A stretch of DNA of 43,869 nucleotides from CAYUVA01 sp964448115 [NCBI: uncultured bacterium] (GTDB lineage Bacteria; CAYUVA01), in assembly GCA_964448115.1 (NCBI GenBank), contig CAYUVA010000039.1:1-43869 (forward strand). Direction: 5' to 3'. The notes beneath the pieces were generated by a model, which was given only the letters and a program-made list of their open reading frames with translations, was not told the DNA's origin and ran no database searches. The translations under genes and the position numbers were made by a program. Positions within the stretch are counted from its first letter, which is position 1, and every line of letters starts with the position of its first letter. Shown here one piece after another: positions 7,412-16,113 of the stretch.

Positions 7412-8393
7412 GGCGAATCCACTGGCTGTGAGCCTTGGAGCGCTTAAGCTGCAAAGTCCAGTAATTTTAGCCTCCGGCACCTGCGGTTATGGCTTGGAGA
7501 TGCTTCGAATCAGGGATTTTGATTTCAGGCAGGTGGGAGCAATAACGCTCAAGGGCACGACAATGGAGCCTCGTCGAGGCAATCCACAGCCAAGGATATG
7601 CGAGACTCCATCTGGATTGTTGAATTCCATTGGGTTGGAAAATCCGGGCATCGATTTCGTGCAGCAACAGATCCTTCCACAATTATCGCAACTTGATACC
7701 ATCATAATCGGTCAGGCTGCCGGATTCTCGGTGGAGGAATATGCTTATGTTGCTTCCAGGCTCGCATCCTCAGAGAATGTCCATGCCGTGGAGATAAACA
7801 TATCTTGCCCCAATGTCAAAGCCGGCGGCGCTGCCTTTGGCGCAGATGCGCATTCCGCATTCGGGGTCATAGATGAAGTAAAAAGGAACATTGACAGCAA
7901 ACCGATAATAGCAAAATTGAATCCAAATGTAACCTCCATAACCGAGATAGCAGCCGCTGTGATCCAGGCTGGTGCTGATATGATCAGCATGACCAATACC
8001 TTTAAGGGGATGGAGATAGATCTCGCTATCGGTAAGCCATACTTTGCAAATACAGTAGCCGGACTAAGCGGTCCTGCCATATTCCCATTATCGCTAGCCA
8101 GGGTTTACGAGGTGTATCAATACATTAGCAGAGAAAGGCTTGATATCCCGATAATCGGTATGGGCGGCGTTTCTTGTGGCAATGATGCGCTCAAGATGAT
8201 CCTAAGCGGTGCATCGGCGGTGGGAGTAGGTACCGCGGTTATGACAAATCCACTTATAGCTGCTCAAATAAACGAGCATCTGCACCGGTTCATCGCTGAC
8301 TGTCCCTGGAAAAAGCCGGGTGTTCAGCTAAACCGCATCTCCGACCTGGTCGGATGGGCGCATAGAACCACAAAGGCACAAGGAGGAAAGTGA
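7398..8393 (+). CDS. pyrD: Dihydroorotate dehydrogenase, class 1B catalytic subunit (PyrD)
   Basis: Oxidises dihydroorotate to orotate with FMN; the adjacent PyrK-type subunit makes this the NAD+-linked class 1B form. The 331-residue sequence begins with the barrel stretch P-V-I-L-A-S-G-T-C-G-Y-G. It has the catalytic base Cys137 in N-I-S-C-P-N-V-K, as in class 1 enzymes; class 2 has Ser here. The FMN phosphate region G-M-G-G-V-S and G-A-S-A-V-G-V-G-T-A-V appears near the C-terminus. A strong GGAGGTGA ribosome site inside pyrK fixes the start. The last 25 or so residues extend past the usual end. No other pyrimidine genes lie in the window. Confidence 0.95.
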   Translation: MVLNEANPLAVSLGALKLQSPVILASGTCGYGLEMLRIRDFDFRQVGAITLKGTTMEPRRGNPQPRICETPSGLLNSIGLENPGIDFVQQQILPQLSQLDTIIIGQAAGFSVEEYAYVASRLASSENVHAVEINISCPNVKAGGAAFGADAHSAFGVIDEVKRNIDSKPIIAKLNPNVTSITEIAAAVIQAGADMISMTNTFKGMEIDLAIGKPYFANTVAGLSGPAIFPLSLARVYEVYQYISRERLDIPIIGMGGVSCGNDALKMILSGASAVGVGTAVMTNPLIAAQINEHLHRFIADCPWKKPGVQLNRISDLVGWAHRTTKAQGGK

Positions 8394-8756
8394 AACCGTG
8401 GTACCGTGATAAAGTAATGGAGGAAAGAAAGACCCTCTCCCCCCGCCCTCTCCCAGAGGGGTTTGTCTCAAAATGTCAATATTTCACCAGAAGTGTCATT
8501 GCGAGCAAAGAGAAGCAATCTCTATCTTAACCTATAATAACATCAGCATCTTTGGTGATACCTTTACTGACTTTAAGACCTCCAATAATTACTTGATACC
8601 TATATGGTTTTAGTGTGATATAATCCTACCAACTGGCGCTTGGAAAACAAACCATATCAAATATTGATTGATATTTGACTATAAAAGATCTATTTTCTAA
8701 GGCAATGATTGGTATATCTATATGTAAAATCTCATTCAAGGCAGCCTAATTAACTG
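8394..8756. other. Repeat-containing spacer between pyrD and the ubiB-like gene
   Basis: No gene is supported here. The first part (8431-8522) is made of dispersed-repeat fragments described separately. The second part is AT-rich. At 8654-8674 it holds a 21-base palindrome, ATATCAA-n7-TTGATAT, about 80 bases before the next start codon. That could be an operator or part of a promoter region, but I find no good -35/-10 pair. Confidence 0.5.
8431..8522. repeat. Fragments of dispersed intergenic repeats
   Basis: A C-rich block ends in the hairpin CCCTCT-ccc-AGAGGG (8446-8460). It is followed by a segment starting GTCATTGCGAG and ending AAGCAATCTC (8495-8522), with ATTGC/GCAAT inverted ends. From memory this matches the GTCATTGCGAG...GAAGCAATC type of intergenic repeat seen in many bacterial genomes. 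A related C-rich block followed by an AAATGTC segment is found at 25721-25770. Confidence 0.45.
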
Positions 8757-10445
8757 ATGGCGTTGTATCGGATAAATCGCGCTTATCGCAATATACGCCG
8801 AATACAGGAGATCATCAATGTCCTGGCAAGGCACGGCTTCGGCCAGTTGATCGCCAGGCTTAACCTATCCGAGATCATGGGCGTGGAAAAGATCGCCCTT
8901 CTATTAAAAAAATATAAAAAGCCAACCGTTATCTATACGATCCAGGAAAGGTTTCGCCTGGTTTTAGAGGATCTCGGTCCTACCTTTATCAAATTCGGAC
9001 AGCTCCTATCCACCAGGCCGGATCTGATCCCAAAAGACTTTGCAGATGAATTAAGGAAACTGACCGATCAGGTTCCTCCATTCCCTTATCACAGCGTTGA
9101 GACTATCCTGAGCGAGCAGCTTGGAGAGGACTTCAAGCAAAAGCTGTCGAACTTCTCATCTGAACCGATCGCCTCGGCATCCATTGCCCAGGTGCATCTG
9201 GCAGAGCTTGACGATGGAACCAAGGTAGTAGTCAAGGTCCAACGACCTGGCATCGAGCGGTTAATCGAGTCGGATATCGATATACTCTATTATTTCGCTA
9301 GCCTTATCGAGAAGAACATCAATGAGATCGCCCGCTTCCATCCAGTCGGGATCGTTGAGGAGTTCGCCAAGGCAATAAGACGGGAACTCGACTTCAAGAT
9401 TGAAGGCAGCAACACCGAACGCGTGCGCAGGAATCTTCAAGGCTATCCGTATATAAAGATACCCAAGGTTATCTGGGAGTTAACCACTGGTCAGGTGCTG
9501 GTTATGGAGAGGCTTGAGGGATTTCCCATAGATGATATGGCTGAGATAGCGCGCCGCGGATACGATAGAAAGCTACTTGCCCATATCGGCGCCGAGGCTG
9601 CCCTGACCATGATCCTGGAACATGGGGTCTTTCATGGCGACCCCCATTCGGGGAACCTGCTCATCCTAGACCAGAATACCATTGGGCTTATTGACTTCGG
9701 TATCATCGGTTATCTTGACCGCGAGCTAAAAGAATCGATAGCTAATATCGTTGTCGCCCTGATTGCTCGCGATTATGACCGGCTCATCCAGGCATTCATC
9801 AACCTCGGCTTGATAGACGAGGAGCATAACCTTCGAGCCATAAAACGAGAGCTGATGGAGCTTATCGAGCCGTATCACGGGATGCCGCTCAAGGTCCTGG
9901 AGATGGGCTACCTGTTGCAGAACATTCTCGAGGTCGTCTCGCGATATGATGCTGATATTCCGCCAGACCTTTACATGCTGGTTCGCTCGCTTATACTCAT
10001 CGAAGGTTTAGGCCGGCAACTTGACCCGGAGATAGACCTGGTCAAGATCGGCACCCCTTTTGCTCGTCGCATCCTCACCGCCAAGCTCGATCCCAGGCGG
10101 GCGCTATATGAATCGTACAAGCTCGCTACCGAGGCTACCGAGCTTATTCGCCTGTTACCTGAACAGCTACGAACATTGCTTCGCAGAGCAATCAAAAACC
10201 AACTCAGACTAGAGATCCGTCATGGCAACCTGGAAAACCTGGAACAAGAGATCAGCCGAGCCGGTGGCCGTATGTCAGTCGCCATTATCTTAGGCTCCAT
10301 GGTGATAGCATCCAGCTTCCTGCTCGTCTCCGGCACCGGACCTAAGGCATGGGGGGTATCCCTGTTTGGGCTTATTGGCTACCTTTTCGCTGCCATTCTT
10401 GGTATATGGATATTGTTCGCTATTTTAAGATCCGGGAAATTATAA
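8757..10445 (+). CDS. ubiB: ABC1/UbiB (AarF) family atypical protein kinase-like ATPase
   Basis: A 562-residue membrane-associated protein of the UbiB/ADCK family, linked in other bacteria to ubiquinone or other isoprenoid-lipid metabolism. Family signatures are visible: the K-x-G-Q motif (K-F-G-Q, 79-82), the Ala-rich loop A-S-A-S-I-A-Q-V-H (139-147) replacing the glycine loop, Lys160 in V-V-V-K, the catalytic H-G-D-P-H-x-G-N and the L-I-D-F-G metal-binding motif. Two hydrophobic segments at the C-terminus are the usual membrane anchor. No quinone-synthesis genes lie near it, so the specific role is open. It is followed after 5 bases by moaA, suggesting one transcript. The symbol denotes the family only. 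Confidence 0.9.
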   Translation: MALYRINRAYRNIRRIQEIINVLARHGFGQLIARLNLSEIMGVEKIALLLKKYKKPTVIYTIQERFRLVLEDLGPTFIKFGQLLSTRPDLIPKDFADELRKLTDQVPPFPYHSVETILSEQLGEDFKQKLSNFSSEPIASASIAQVHLAELDDGTKVVVKVQRPGIERLIESDIDILYYFASLIEKNINEIARFHPVGIVEEFAKAIRRELDFKIEGSNTERVRRNLQGYPYIKIPKVIWELTTGQVLVMERLEGFPIDDMAEIARRGYDRKLLAHIGAEAALTMILEHGVFHGDPHSGNLLILDQNTIGLIDFGIIGYLDRELKESIANIVVALIARDYDRLIQAFINLGLIDEEHNLRAIKRELMELIEPYHGMPLKVLEMGYLLQNILEVVSRYDADIPPDLYMLVRSLILIEGLGRQLDPEIDLVKIGTPFARRILTAKLDPRRALYESYKLATEATELIRLLPEQLRTLLRRAIKNQLRLEIRHGNLENLEQEISRAGGRMSVAIILGSMVIASSFLLVSGTGPKAWGVSLFGLIGYLFAAILGIWILFAILRSGKL

Positions 10446-10450
10446 ATGAC

Positions 10451-11437
10451 ATGCTAATTGACGGCTTCAACAGGGAGATCCGATATCTTCGGCTTTCAGT
10501 AACCCATAGATGTAATCTTCGCTGCCTTTATTGTTCCGCATCTGTGCGTAGCCAGGCAAAATGCCATATAGAAACCCTATCCATAAAGAAGCTGATTTCC
10601 ATTATACAAGCAGCCGTCGGGCTTGGAGTGGATCACCTGCGTATTACCGGAGGAGAGCCGCTGCTCAGAAGGGATATTATCGAGCTGGTGAGAGAGATTA
10701 GGGATATCGGCTCTATCAAGGACTTGAGCCTGTCAACCAACGGGCTTTTACTCGCACCACTAGCCAAAGACCTTAAGGCTGCCGGCTTGGATAGGGTCAA
10801 TATCAGCCTCGATGCAATGACACCAAAGCGCTTTGAGAAGATCACCGGGGGTGGAGATGTCAAAAAAGTCTTGCAGGCGATCGATGCAGCGCTTGAATAT
10901 GGGTTGCAACCGGTGAAGGTCAATGTCGTGATCATAAAAGGCATAAACCATGACGAGCTGACCGCCTTGACAAAGCTGGCAAAGGATCGCCCCGTATGGG
11001 TGCGTTTCATCGAGCTGATGCCATTTTGTCGCAAGATTGTTTGGGATAATGACAAGGTTGTTGGCTCCCAAGAGATAAAAGCTAGGTTATCAAAGATCAT
11101 GGAGCTTTATCCAGCAGGCTCCACGAGAGGGATAGGTCCGGCAAGCTACTACAAGGCTCTTGGCTACCAGGGATTCATCGGCTTTATCGATCCCTATGCA
11201 GAGCACTTCTGCGATACCTGCAATCGCCTGCGGGTAACCTCCGATGGCAGGATCAAGCCCTGCCTCTTCAGCGAGGAATCGATCGACCTGAAGCCAGCGC
11301 TTGTTGCTGACAACCCAAGCATCCAGGCTATTGCAGACCTGTTATACAGGGCTGCCATGATGAAACCTCGCAGTCATGGATTGAAAGAGCGCGCAAGGCT
11401 CGACTCTCTTGATGACATGGCATACATCGGGGGATGA
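10451..11437 (+). CDS. moaA: GTP 3',8-cyclase MoaA (molybdenum cofactor synthesis, radical SAM)
   Basis: Catalyses the first step of molybdopterin synthesis, rearranging GTP to 3',8-cyclo-H2GTP. From the ATG at 10451 (328 residues) the SAM cluster cysteines are 21, 25 and 28 in H-R-C-N-L-R-C-L-Y-C. The second cluster that binds GTP uses Cys254, Cys257 and Cys271 in F-C-D-T-C-N-R-L and K-P-C-L-F. The protein ends in the conserved double glycine (Y-I-G-G) needed for activity. An in-frame start at 10349 lies inside the upstream gene and is less likely. MoaC, MoaB, MoaD and MoaE are not in the window; in known pathways MoaC acts next, so it should be elsewhere. It converges on the following minus-strand gene with only 13 bases between stops. 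Confidence 0.95.
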   Translation: MLIDGFNREIRYLRLSVTHRCNLRCLYCSASVRSQAKCHIETLSIKKLISIIQAAVGLGVDHLRITGGEPLLRRDIIELVREIRDIGSIKDLSLSTNGLLLAPLAKDLKAAGLDRVNISLDAMTPKRFEKITGGGDVKKVLQAIDAALEYGLQPVKVNVVIIKGINHDELTALTKLAKDRPVWVRFIELMPFCRKIVWDNDKVVGSQEIKARLSKIMELYPAGSTRGIGPASYYKALGYQGFIGFIDPYAEHFCDTCNRLRVTSDGRIKPCLFSEESIDLKPALVADNPSIQAIADLLYRAAMMKPRSHGLKERARLDSLDDMAYIGG

Positions 11438-11450
11438 ATATATTTCCCTC

Positions 11451-12962
11451 TCATCGGAAGTCATCGACAGTATATACCATATAGCCGGCATCTTCATAGA
11501 TCAGCCTGTAACCGAAGGCGGATAGCTCACCTTCATCAATTGGAAACTCGAAGTTGGGGACAACGATCCTCACATTCTGTTTTTTTATCGCCTTCATAGC
11601 CTCTTTTGCCCATAACTGGCTTGTAATCGCTCTGACTTGTGCAAAGGGCATTCGCTTGAGTTTGTGCCTCTCTTGATGAAATGTTCCCCAATCGAGCTGT
11701 CTTCGTATCATCATCATGTTACCCAGGTTATCCTTGAAGTTGATCATCTTGAGCCTGTTAGCAGCCAGCCCTACCTCTGGTGGCGCAATGATCCTATCAG
11801 TAGGCTCGGTGGCATGATGAATTGTTTTTCCAACCCGCTCAAATACAATCCTAGGGACACCGCTAAAGCCCATGGAACCTGGAAAGGGCAGCTTTGGCAC
11901 AAACAAACCTGTGCTGAATAACATGCCCAAAAGAATTATGGACAGCACGCTGAGATCGGTGATCACATCCAGCCTGCTCGCATCTATCGATAGCCGAGAA
12001 AGCCTGAGATTGAGCCATGATATATAATATGCAGCACCGATAAACAAGCCTGGGAGCATAACCAGAAGATAATGGGGCCAGAAGGCAAGGCTGTAGAAAT
12101 TAAAAGCGAGCTGGACGAACATCTCGAATGCTAAAAAGACCCCTAATCGATCCCTGTAATATACGATAGCTATAATGATTCCAGCCACGCCTAGCAGCAG
12201 GATATATCCGCACTCGCTCATAATCCCTAATATGCGCTGAGATAATGGCGAACTCGTGCCCTTGGTGAGATGGAAATACCAGGTATTGATGATCAGGTCC
12301 CTTCCATATACCAGGTAATATCCCAGATAGAGTGAAGCTGAACCGATAATGCTTATGGCAGCGAAGACCAGTCCCTGGCGGTTACGCCTTATCAGCAGTA
12401 AATACAACAAAACACCAGGAACATGCAGCAACATGGTCATCTTGCAACTAAATCCCCAAACAACCATCAATCCGAGCAGGGCAGCATCTTTTATCCGCAA
12501 ATCCTCGCGGCGTGAAAATAAGACAAAGTAAATCAAACTGACAAAGAGCATCACATATACCTCGCGCTCCAGCAGGTGATAGCGCATGACCAGGTAATGC
12601 AAAGAGAAACCGAGGCTTACTAGCAGGGCGATGACATTACCGCTTACCGCTCTAGCCGCTCTGAATATCAGCAGACCTATGATCACATAAAGGGTGGCAG
12701 TAGTCAGCTCGGCAGTGGTCAATGAAGCGCCGAGTACCCGGTAAGCGATGCCGAGAAGCGTATCCATGCCGGTCAGGTTGACATGGGAGAAGTCGATATA
12801 TGGCTTTAAGCCTTCATTCAAAAGGTATGGAATATACAGGTAATAAGGATCTTCGATCCATACTTTGTCATATAGAAGGCGTATTATCCTCGGCGCTATG
12901 GAGAAAAATGTAGCTACCAGCCATGTAGCGATACCGGTGTTTGAAGTCCTGTTCGCCTTCAT
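11451..12962 (-). CDS. Polytopic membrane protein, GT-C/GT39-like glycosyltransferase
   Basis: A 503-residue integral membrane protein with about ten hydrophobic segments up to residue 360 and a soluble C-terminal tail of about 130 residues. The first extracytoplasmic loop has the acidic pattern of GT-C enzymes (W-I-E-D-P-Y-Y-L, then Y-I-D-F-S-H-V-N), where an Asp or Glu normally acts as catalytic base on a polyprenyl-phosphate sugar. It is 34 bases downstream of the MacB-like ATPase gene, in the position where an FtsX-type permease would be expected, but it has no resemblance to one. No ribosome site is evident before the ATG. Acceptor and sugar are unknown. Confidence 0.6.
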   Translation of the reverse strand: MKANRTSNTGIATWLVATFFSIAPRIIRLLYDKVWIEDPYYLYIPYLLNEGLKPYIDFSHVNLTGMDTLLGIAYRVLGASLTTAELTTATLYVIIGLLIFRAARAVSGNVIALLVSLGFSLHYLVMRYHLLEREVYVMLFVSLIYFVLFSRREDLRIKDAALLGLMVVWGFSCKMTMLLHVPGVLLYLLLIRRNRQGLVFAAISIIGSASLYLGYYLVYGRDLIINTWYFHLTKGTSSPLSQRILGIMSECGYILLLGVAGIIIAIVYYRDRLGVFLAFEMFVQLAFNFYSLAFWPHYLLVMLPGLFIGAAYYISWLNLRLSRLSIDASRLDVITDLSVLSIILLGMLFSTGLFVPKLPFPGSMGFSGVPRIVFERVGKTIHHATEPTDRIIAPPEVGLAANRLKMINFKDNLGNMMMIRRQLDWGTFHQERHKLKRMPFAQVRAITSQLWAKEAMKAIKKQNVRIVVPNFEFPIDEGELSAFGYRLIYEDAGYMVYTVDDFR

Positions 12963-12996
12963 TTGCGTTGGTGATCGTCTAATATGGTATATGCGC

Positions 12997-13728
12997 TCAG
13001 TCGCTGAAGGAGTGGTCTTCTACCCGCTTGTCGGAGATAATCTTGCCATCAAGCAGCCGTATTATGCGATCAGCCTCCAAGGCAATGTATTCCTCGTGGG
13101 TAACCAGGATTATGGTGTTTCCTTCGTTGTGTATCAATCGAAATAGGGACATGATCTCCCTGCCGGTTTTGCTGTCCAGGTTGCCGGTAGGCTCATCGGC
13201 AAGTATCAATGAAGGATTGTTAACCAGTGCCCTAGCAATTGCCACCCTCTGTCTCTGTCCGCCGGAAAGCTCGCTCGGCTTGTGCACGCTTCGCTCGGCT
13301 AAGCCAACCTTCTCTATTATCTCCATTGCCCTCTTGCGCCTTTGCCTTCTTTTTATGCCAGAGTAGATCATCGGTAGCTCGACATTATGCAGCACCGATG
13401 CGCGGGACAGCAAATTAAAGGTCTGAAATACAAAGCCGATGCGCTGGTTGCGTATCTGAGCCAGCTTATTATCATGCATCTTGCTTACATCCTCGCCCTC
13501 TAACAGGTAGATCCCAGCGGTTGGGCGGTCGAGAGCGCCGACGAGGTTCATCAAGGTCGATTTGCCGGAGCCAGACGGACCCATGATTGCAACATACTCG
13601 TTTCGGCGGATATCGAGGTCTATCCCTCGCAAGGCATGAACCTTCTGTACTCCAATATCATAGACTTTCTCTATCCCTCGCATGGAGATGACCAGGTCGT
13701 CTTGGGAAATTGCCTCTTGGTTACTCAT
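12997..13728 (-). CDS. ABC transporter ATP-binding protein, MacB/LolD type
   Basis: A 243-residue ATPase subunit of the LolD/MacB/FtsE group that powers export or mechanotransmission across the inner membrane. Visible motifs are Walker [10 protein letters not shown]-loop F-Q-T-F-N-L-L, signature L-S-G-G-Q-R-Q-R, Walker B L-I-L-A-D-E-P with G-N-L-D after it, and the switch His in V-T-H-E. ATG 13728 is chosen because AGGAG lies 9 bases upstream; an in-frame ATG at 13758 has no such site. It follows the MacA-like adaptor after 45 bases. No partner permease gene is found next to it, which is unusual for the family. Confidence 0.93.
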   Translation of the reverse strand: MSNQEAISQDDLVISMRGIEKVYDIGVQKVHALRGIDLDIRRNEYVAIMGPSGSGKSTLMNLVGALDRPTAGIYLLEGEDVSKMHDNKLAQIRNQRIGFVFQTFNLLSRASVLHNVELPMIYSGIKRRQRRKRAMEIIEKVGLAERSVHKPSELSGGQRQRVAIARALVNNPSLILADEPTGNLDSKTGREIMSLFRLIHNEGNTIILVTHEEYIALEADRIIRLLDGKIISDKRVEDHSFSD

Positions 13729-13773
13729 GTCAGCGGCTCCTAGGATGCATTCATCCATAGGATTTGGTTTCTT

Positions 13774-15102
13774 TTACTTCTTGTTATTTTCATCCAGTCC
13801 AAGCTTTTTCTTGTTCTTGATATCCAGCTTGGAGCCGTGGTGTAGCTTCTTTAGGGAACGATAGGGACCGACTACCACGATATCGCCTTTGCTCAGACCT
13901 TCTTTGATCTCGATATGCGTGTTGCTTGAGATACCAGTCTTTATTATAACCTTCTCTGCGGTCTCTTCGGGGGTTATGCGAAAGACCACATCGACCAAGT
14001 CCTTGTCTGACAATTTATCAGTGCTATCTATTTGTTCTTCATCGGTCTTTTGGTTGTCGCTCTTTTTGTTTTTTTCATCTTGCGGTGCATCTTCAATGCC
14101 GGGAGGTCTTCTTAATACCGCTTGTATCGGCACCGCCAGCACATTTTCTCTAACCCCTGTAATGATCTCTATATCAGCCGACATGCCCGGCTTTATTCTT
14201 CTATCCGCCCCGTCGAGTACTGCTTTGACATGGTAGGTTGGAATTGAGCTTCGTTGTTTAAGCAGTCTGCTGGCTTCCTGAGATGCCGCCGAGGCGAGCT
14301 CGGTAATGGTTGCGTTAAAATCGATATCCTCTAGCGCATCGATGGTTACTTTTGCCGACTGGTTCAGATCTACCTTTACTATATCGCTCTCATCGACCTC
14401 TGCTTCGACGGTGAGCTTGGAGAGATCCGAGATACGCAAAATCTCGGTTCCCAGATTGTTCATCGTTCCCGGCACCACATTCTCGCCGACTTTGGCGCTT
14501 ATCGAGGTAATCACACCGTTTATAGGCGCCTTGATTATCGTCTTGTTTAGCTCGTCCTCTGCGGAGACGACCGCCTGTTTAGCCTGCGCCAGCCTTTCCA
14601 CTGCACTCTTGTACTCGGCTTCCTGCACCTTGTACAAGGTCAGCGCGCTCTGGTACTCAAGGGGAGACAGAAACTGCTCCTCGTATAGCTTCTTTTTGAT
14701 CTCCAGATCCTTTTTTGCCTGCTGTATGCTTGCTTTTGCCGATTCGAGGGTGGCTTGAGCCATACGAAGGTTTGCCTTGGCGCTCTTTAGCGCGGTCTCG
14801 TATTTAGTTGCATCAAGAACCAGCAGCACATCTCCCTCCTTAACCTTATCGCCCTCTTCGACCATGATCCTTTTGATCTGACCGATAACCTGGGAGGAGA
14901 TCTTCACATCGACCACCGGAACGATATTACCGCTGGCACTGACCGTGGATTTGATGGTTCTTCTGTCAACCTTTTCGCCCTGCACCTCGATAGCCTTTGA
15001 GGATCCGAATCCAAAGCTTCCCTTTTCAGCGTTTTTCAGGTTCACATAGATGATCAGTCCGACCACGACAACTATTACAATGATGATTATAGCTTTCTTC
15101 AT
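13774..15102 (-). CDS. Periplasmic adaptor subunit, MacA/HlyD family
   Basis: A 442-residue membrane-fusion protein that would link an inner-membrane pump with an outer-membrane channel. One N-terminal membrane anchor (residues 4-21) is followed by a lipoyl half-motif (I-S-S-Q-V-I-G-Q-I), a long coiled-coil hairpin at about 105-195, the second lipoyl half (K-A-P-I-N-G-V-I) and beta-barrel domains. Near residues 340-375 a charged, low-complexity insert (Lys/Asp/Glu-rich, D-E-K-N-K-K) interrupts the membrane-proximal domain, longer than in typical MacA. The protein ends in a Lys-rich tail. It sits between a Yip1-domain protein and the ATPase in one minus-strand operon. No TolC-like gene is present. 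Confidence 0.9.
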   Translation of the reverse strand: MKKAIIIIVIVVVVGLIIYVNLKNAEKGSFGFGSSKAIEVQGEKVDRRTIKSTVSASGNIVPVVDVKISSQVIGQIKRIMVEEGDKVKEGDVLLVLDATKYETALKSAKANLRMAQATLESAKASIQQAKKDLEIKKKLYEEQFLSPLEYQSALTLYKVQEAEYKSAVERLAQAKQAVVSAEDELNKTIIKAPINGVITSISAKVGENVVPGTMNNLGTEILRISDLSKLTVEAEVDESDIVKVDLNQSAKVTIDALEDIDFNATITELASAASQEASRLLKQRSSIPTYHVKAVLDGADRRIKPGMSADIEIITGVRENVLAVPIQAVLRRPPGIEDAPQDEKNKKSDNQKTDEEQIDSTDKLSDKDLVDVVFRITPEETAEKVIIKTGISSNTHIEIKEGLSKGDIVVVGPYRSLKKLHHGSKLDIKNKKKLGLDENNKK

Positions 15103-15168
15103 ATCACGACAACCTTGATGCTCAAGTTGGTTTCATTTTGCTGAAACAGGTTCCCTAATGAACTATCA

Positions 15169-15909
15169 TCAGAATGGACCATACTTCATCAAGGCAACCC
15201 TGCCGGCAATCCAGAGCGCATAGAGAGCAAATACCATTATATAGCTACTGGCGCCCTCCAATTCAGATGTTTTCTTTATTCCAATGCCCAGGAGGATTAT
15301 CTTCCAGAGGGTGAACATGCTGATGGCTGATAAGATCAAAAAGACAATATTTTCCTTAGGCAAGAATGAGACCAATGCACCCAAGTTGATGGAAAACTCC
15401 ATGTTCTGGGTGCTTATCATTATTGGAACAGCGATAAAGCCGCCCAGGGTCTCTACTAGCGCTGCGTAATTTAGCACCGAGAAGGTCTTTACGAAGGTCG
15501 TATTGCCGCCAACAAGGTTAGTAATAAGATAGAGCACCGCTGCCAGCACCAACAGGCTGATGGCGGTTCCGAGCACCGCTGCCGGCACCGTGATTATCTT
15601 TTGTATTGAACCTGCTTTTTCCATGACTGCTTCTATTGTCTTGTCAGCCTGCTCTTGTGTCATCTGCCCCTCTTCCACCATTTTCTCGAACCTTTCCCTC
15701 ATCATCGCTGAATAATCCATGGTAAAGGCGATATAAGCGGAGACGACAATCGCAGAAACCAGGATGATTACGAAGGGCAACACCCAGTCTGGCTTGTGGT
15801 TCAGATACTTAAAAAGCTCAGCCGGATTTATGAATACGGCGATTATCCTCTGTAGCGGCTTCATCTCCGCTGGTTCACCACCTGGGCTTTTTGTAATAGG
15901 CTCTTCCAT
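15169..15909 (-). CDS. Yip1-domain membrane protein
   Basis: A 246-residue protein with five predicted membrane segments spread over residues 40-245. The pattern resembles the Yip1 family: a short cytosolic N-terminus with N-P-A-E-L-F, a first membrane helix, an acidic amphipathic loop, then a block of four helices. In bacteria these proteins are often encoded next to MacAB-like transport genes, but their function is not established. ATG 15909 is preferred to an upstream in-frame TTG because AAGGAG stands 6 bases before it. It is the first gene of an operon running into the adaptor and ATPase genes, with a good promoter at 15950-15978. Confidence 0.65.
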   Translation of the reverse strand: MEEPITKSPGGEPAEMKPLQRIIAVFINPAELFKYLNHKPDWVLPFVIILVSAIVVSAYIAFTMDYSAMMRERFEKMVEEGQMTQEQADKTIEAVMEKAGSIQKIITVPAAVLGTAISLLVLAAVLYLITNLVGGNTTFVKTFSVLNYAALVETLGGFIAVPIMISTQNMEFSINLGALVSFLPKENIVFLILSAISMFTLWKIILLGIGIKKTSELEGASSYIMVFALYALWIAGRVALMKYGPF

Positions 15910-15949
15910 CGCTAGCTCCTTCAAATAAGAGAGAGTTCAATCGCTCCTT

Positions 15950-15978
15950 ACAATACGGAATTGTCCATGATATGTCAA
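15950..15978 (-). promoter_or_regulatory. Sigma70-type promoter of the Yip1-adaptor-ATPase operon
   Basis: On the minus strand a perfect TTGACA (plus 15973-15978) is followed after 17 bases by TATTGT (plus 15950-15955), about 40 bases before the start codon. Its upstream edge is only about 20 bases from a divergent promoter for the GNAT gene. Confidence 0.6.
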
Positions 15979-15999
15979 TTATGCATTTTCCTGAACACC

Positions 16000-16028
16000 T
16001 TGAGAATTTTATTATTTCTCGATATCAT
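16000..16028 (+). promoter_or_regulatory. Candidate sigma70-type promoter of the GNAT/GT-C cluster
   Basis: TTGAGA (16000-16005), 17-base spacer, TATCAT (16023-16028), located 85 bases before the chosen GNAT start. It points away from the Yip1 promoter, so the two transcripts would share a compact control region. Confidence 0.42.
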
Positions 16029-16113
16029 TATCTTGAAATTAAACTCTAAATAGCATCGCTGCCAGGATGAAGCCTTTGTATTCACTATATCGGCAAGTAG
16101 GAGGATGGAATCG

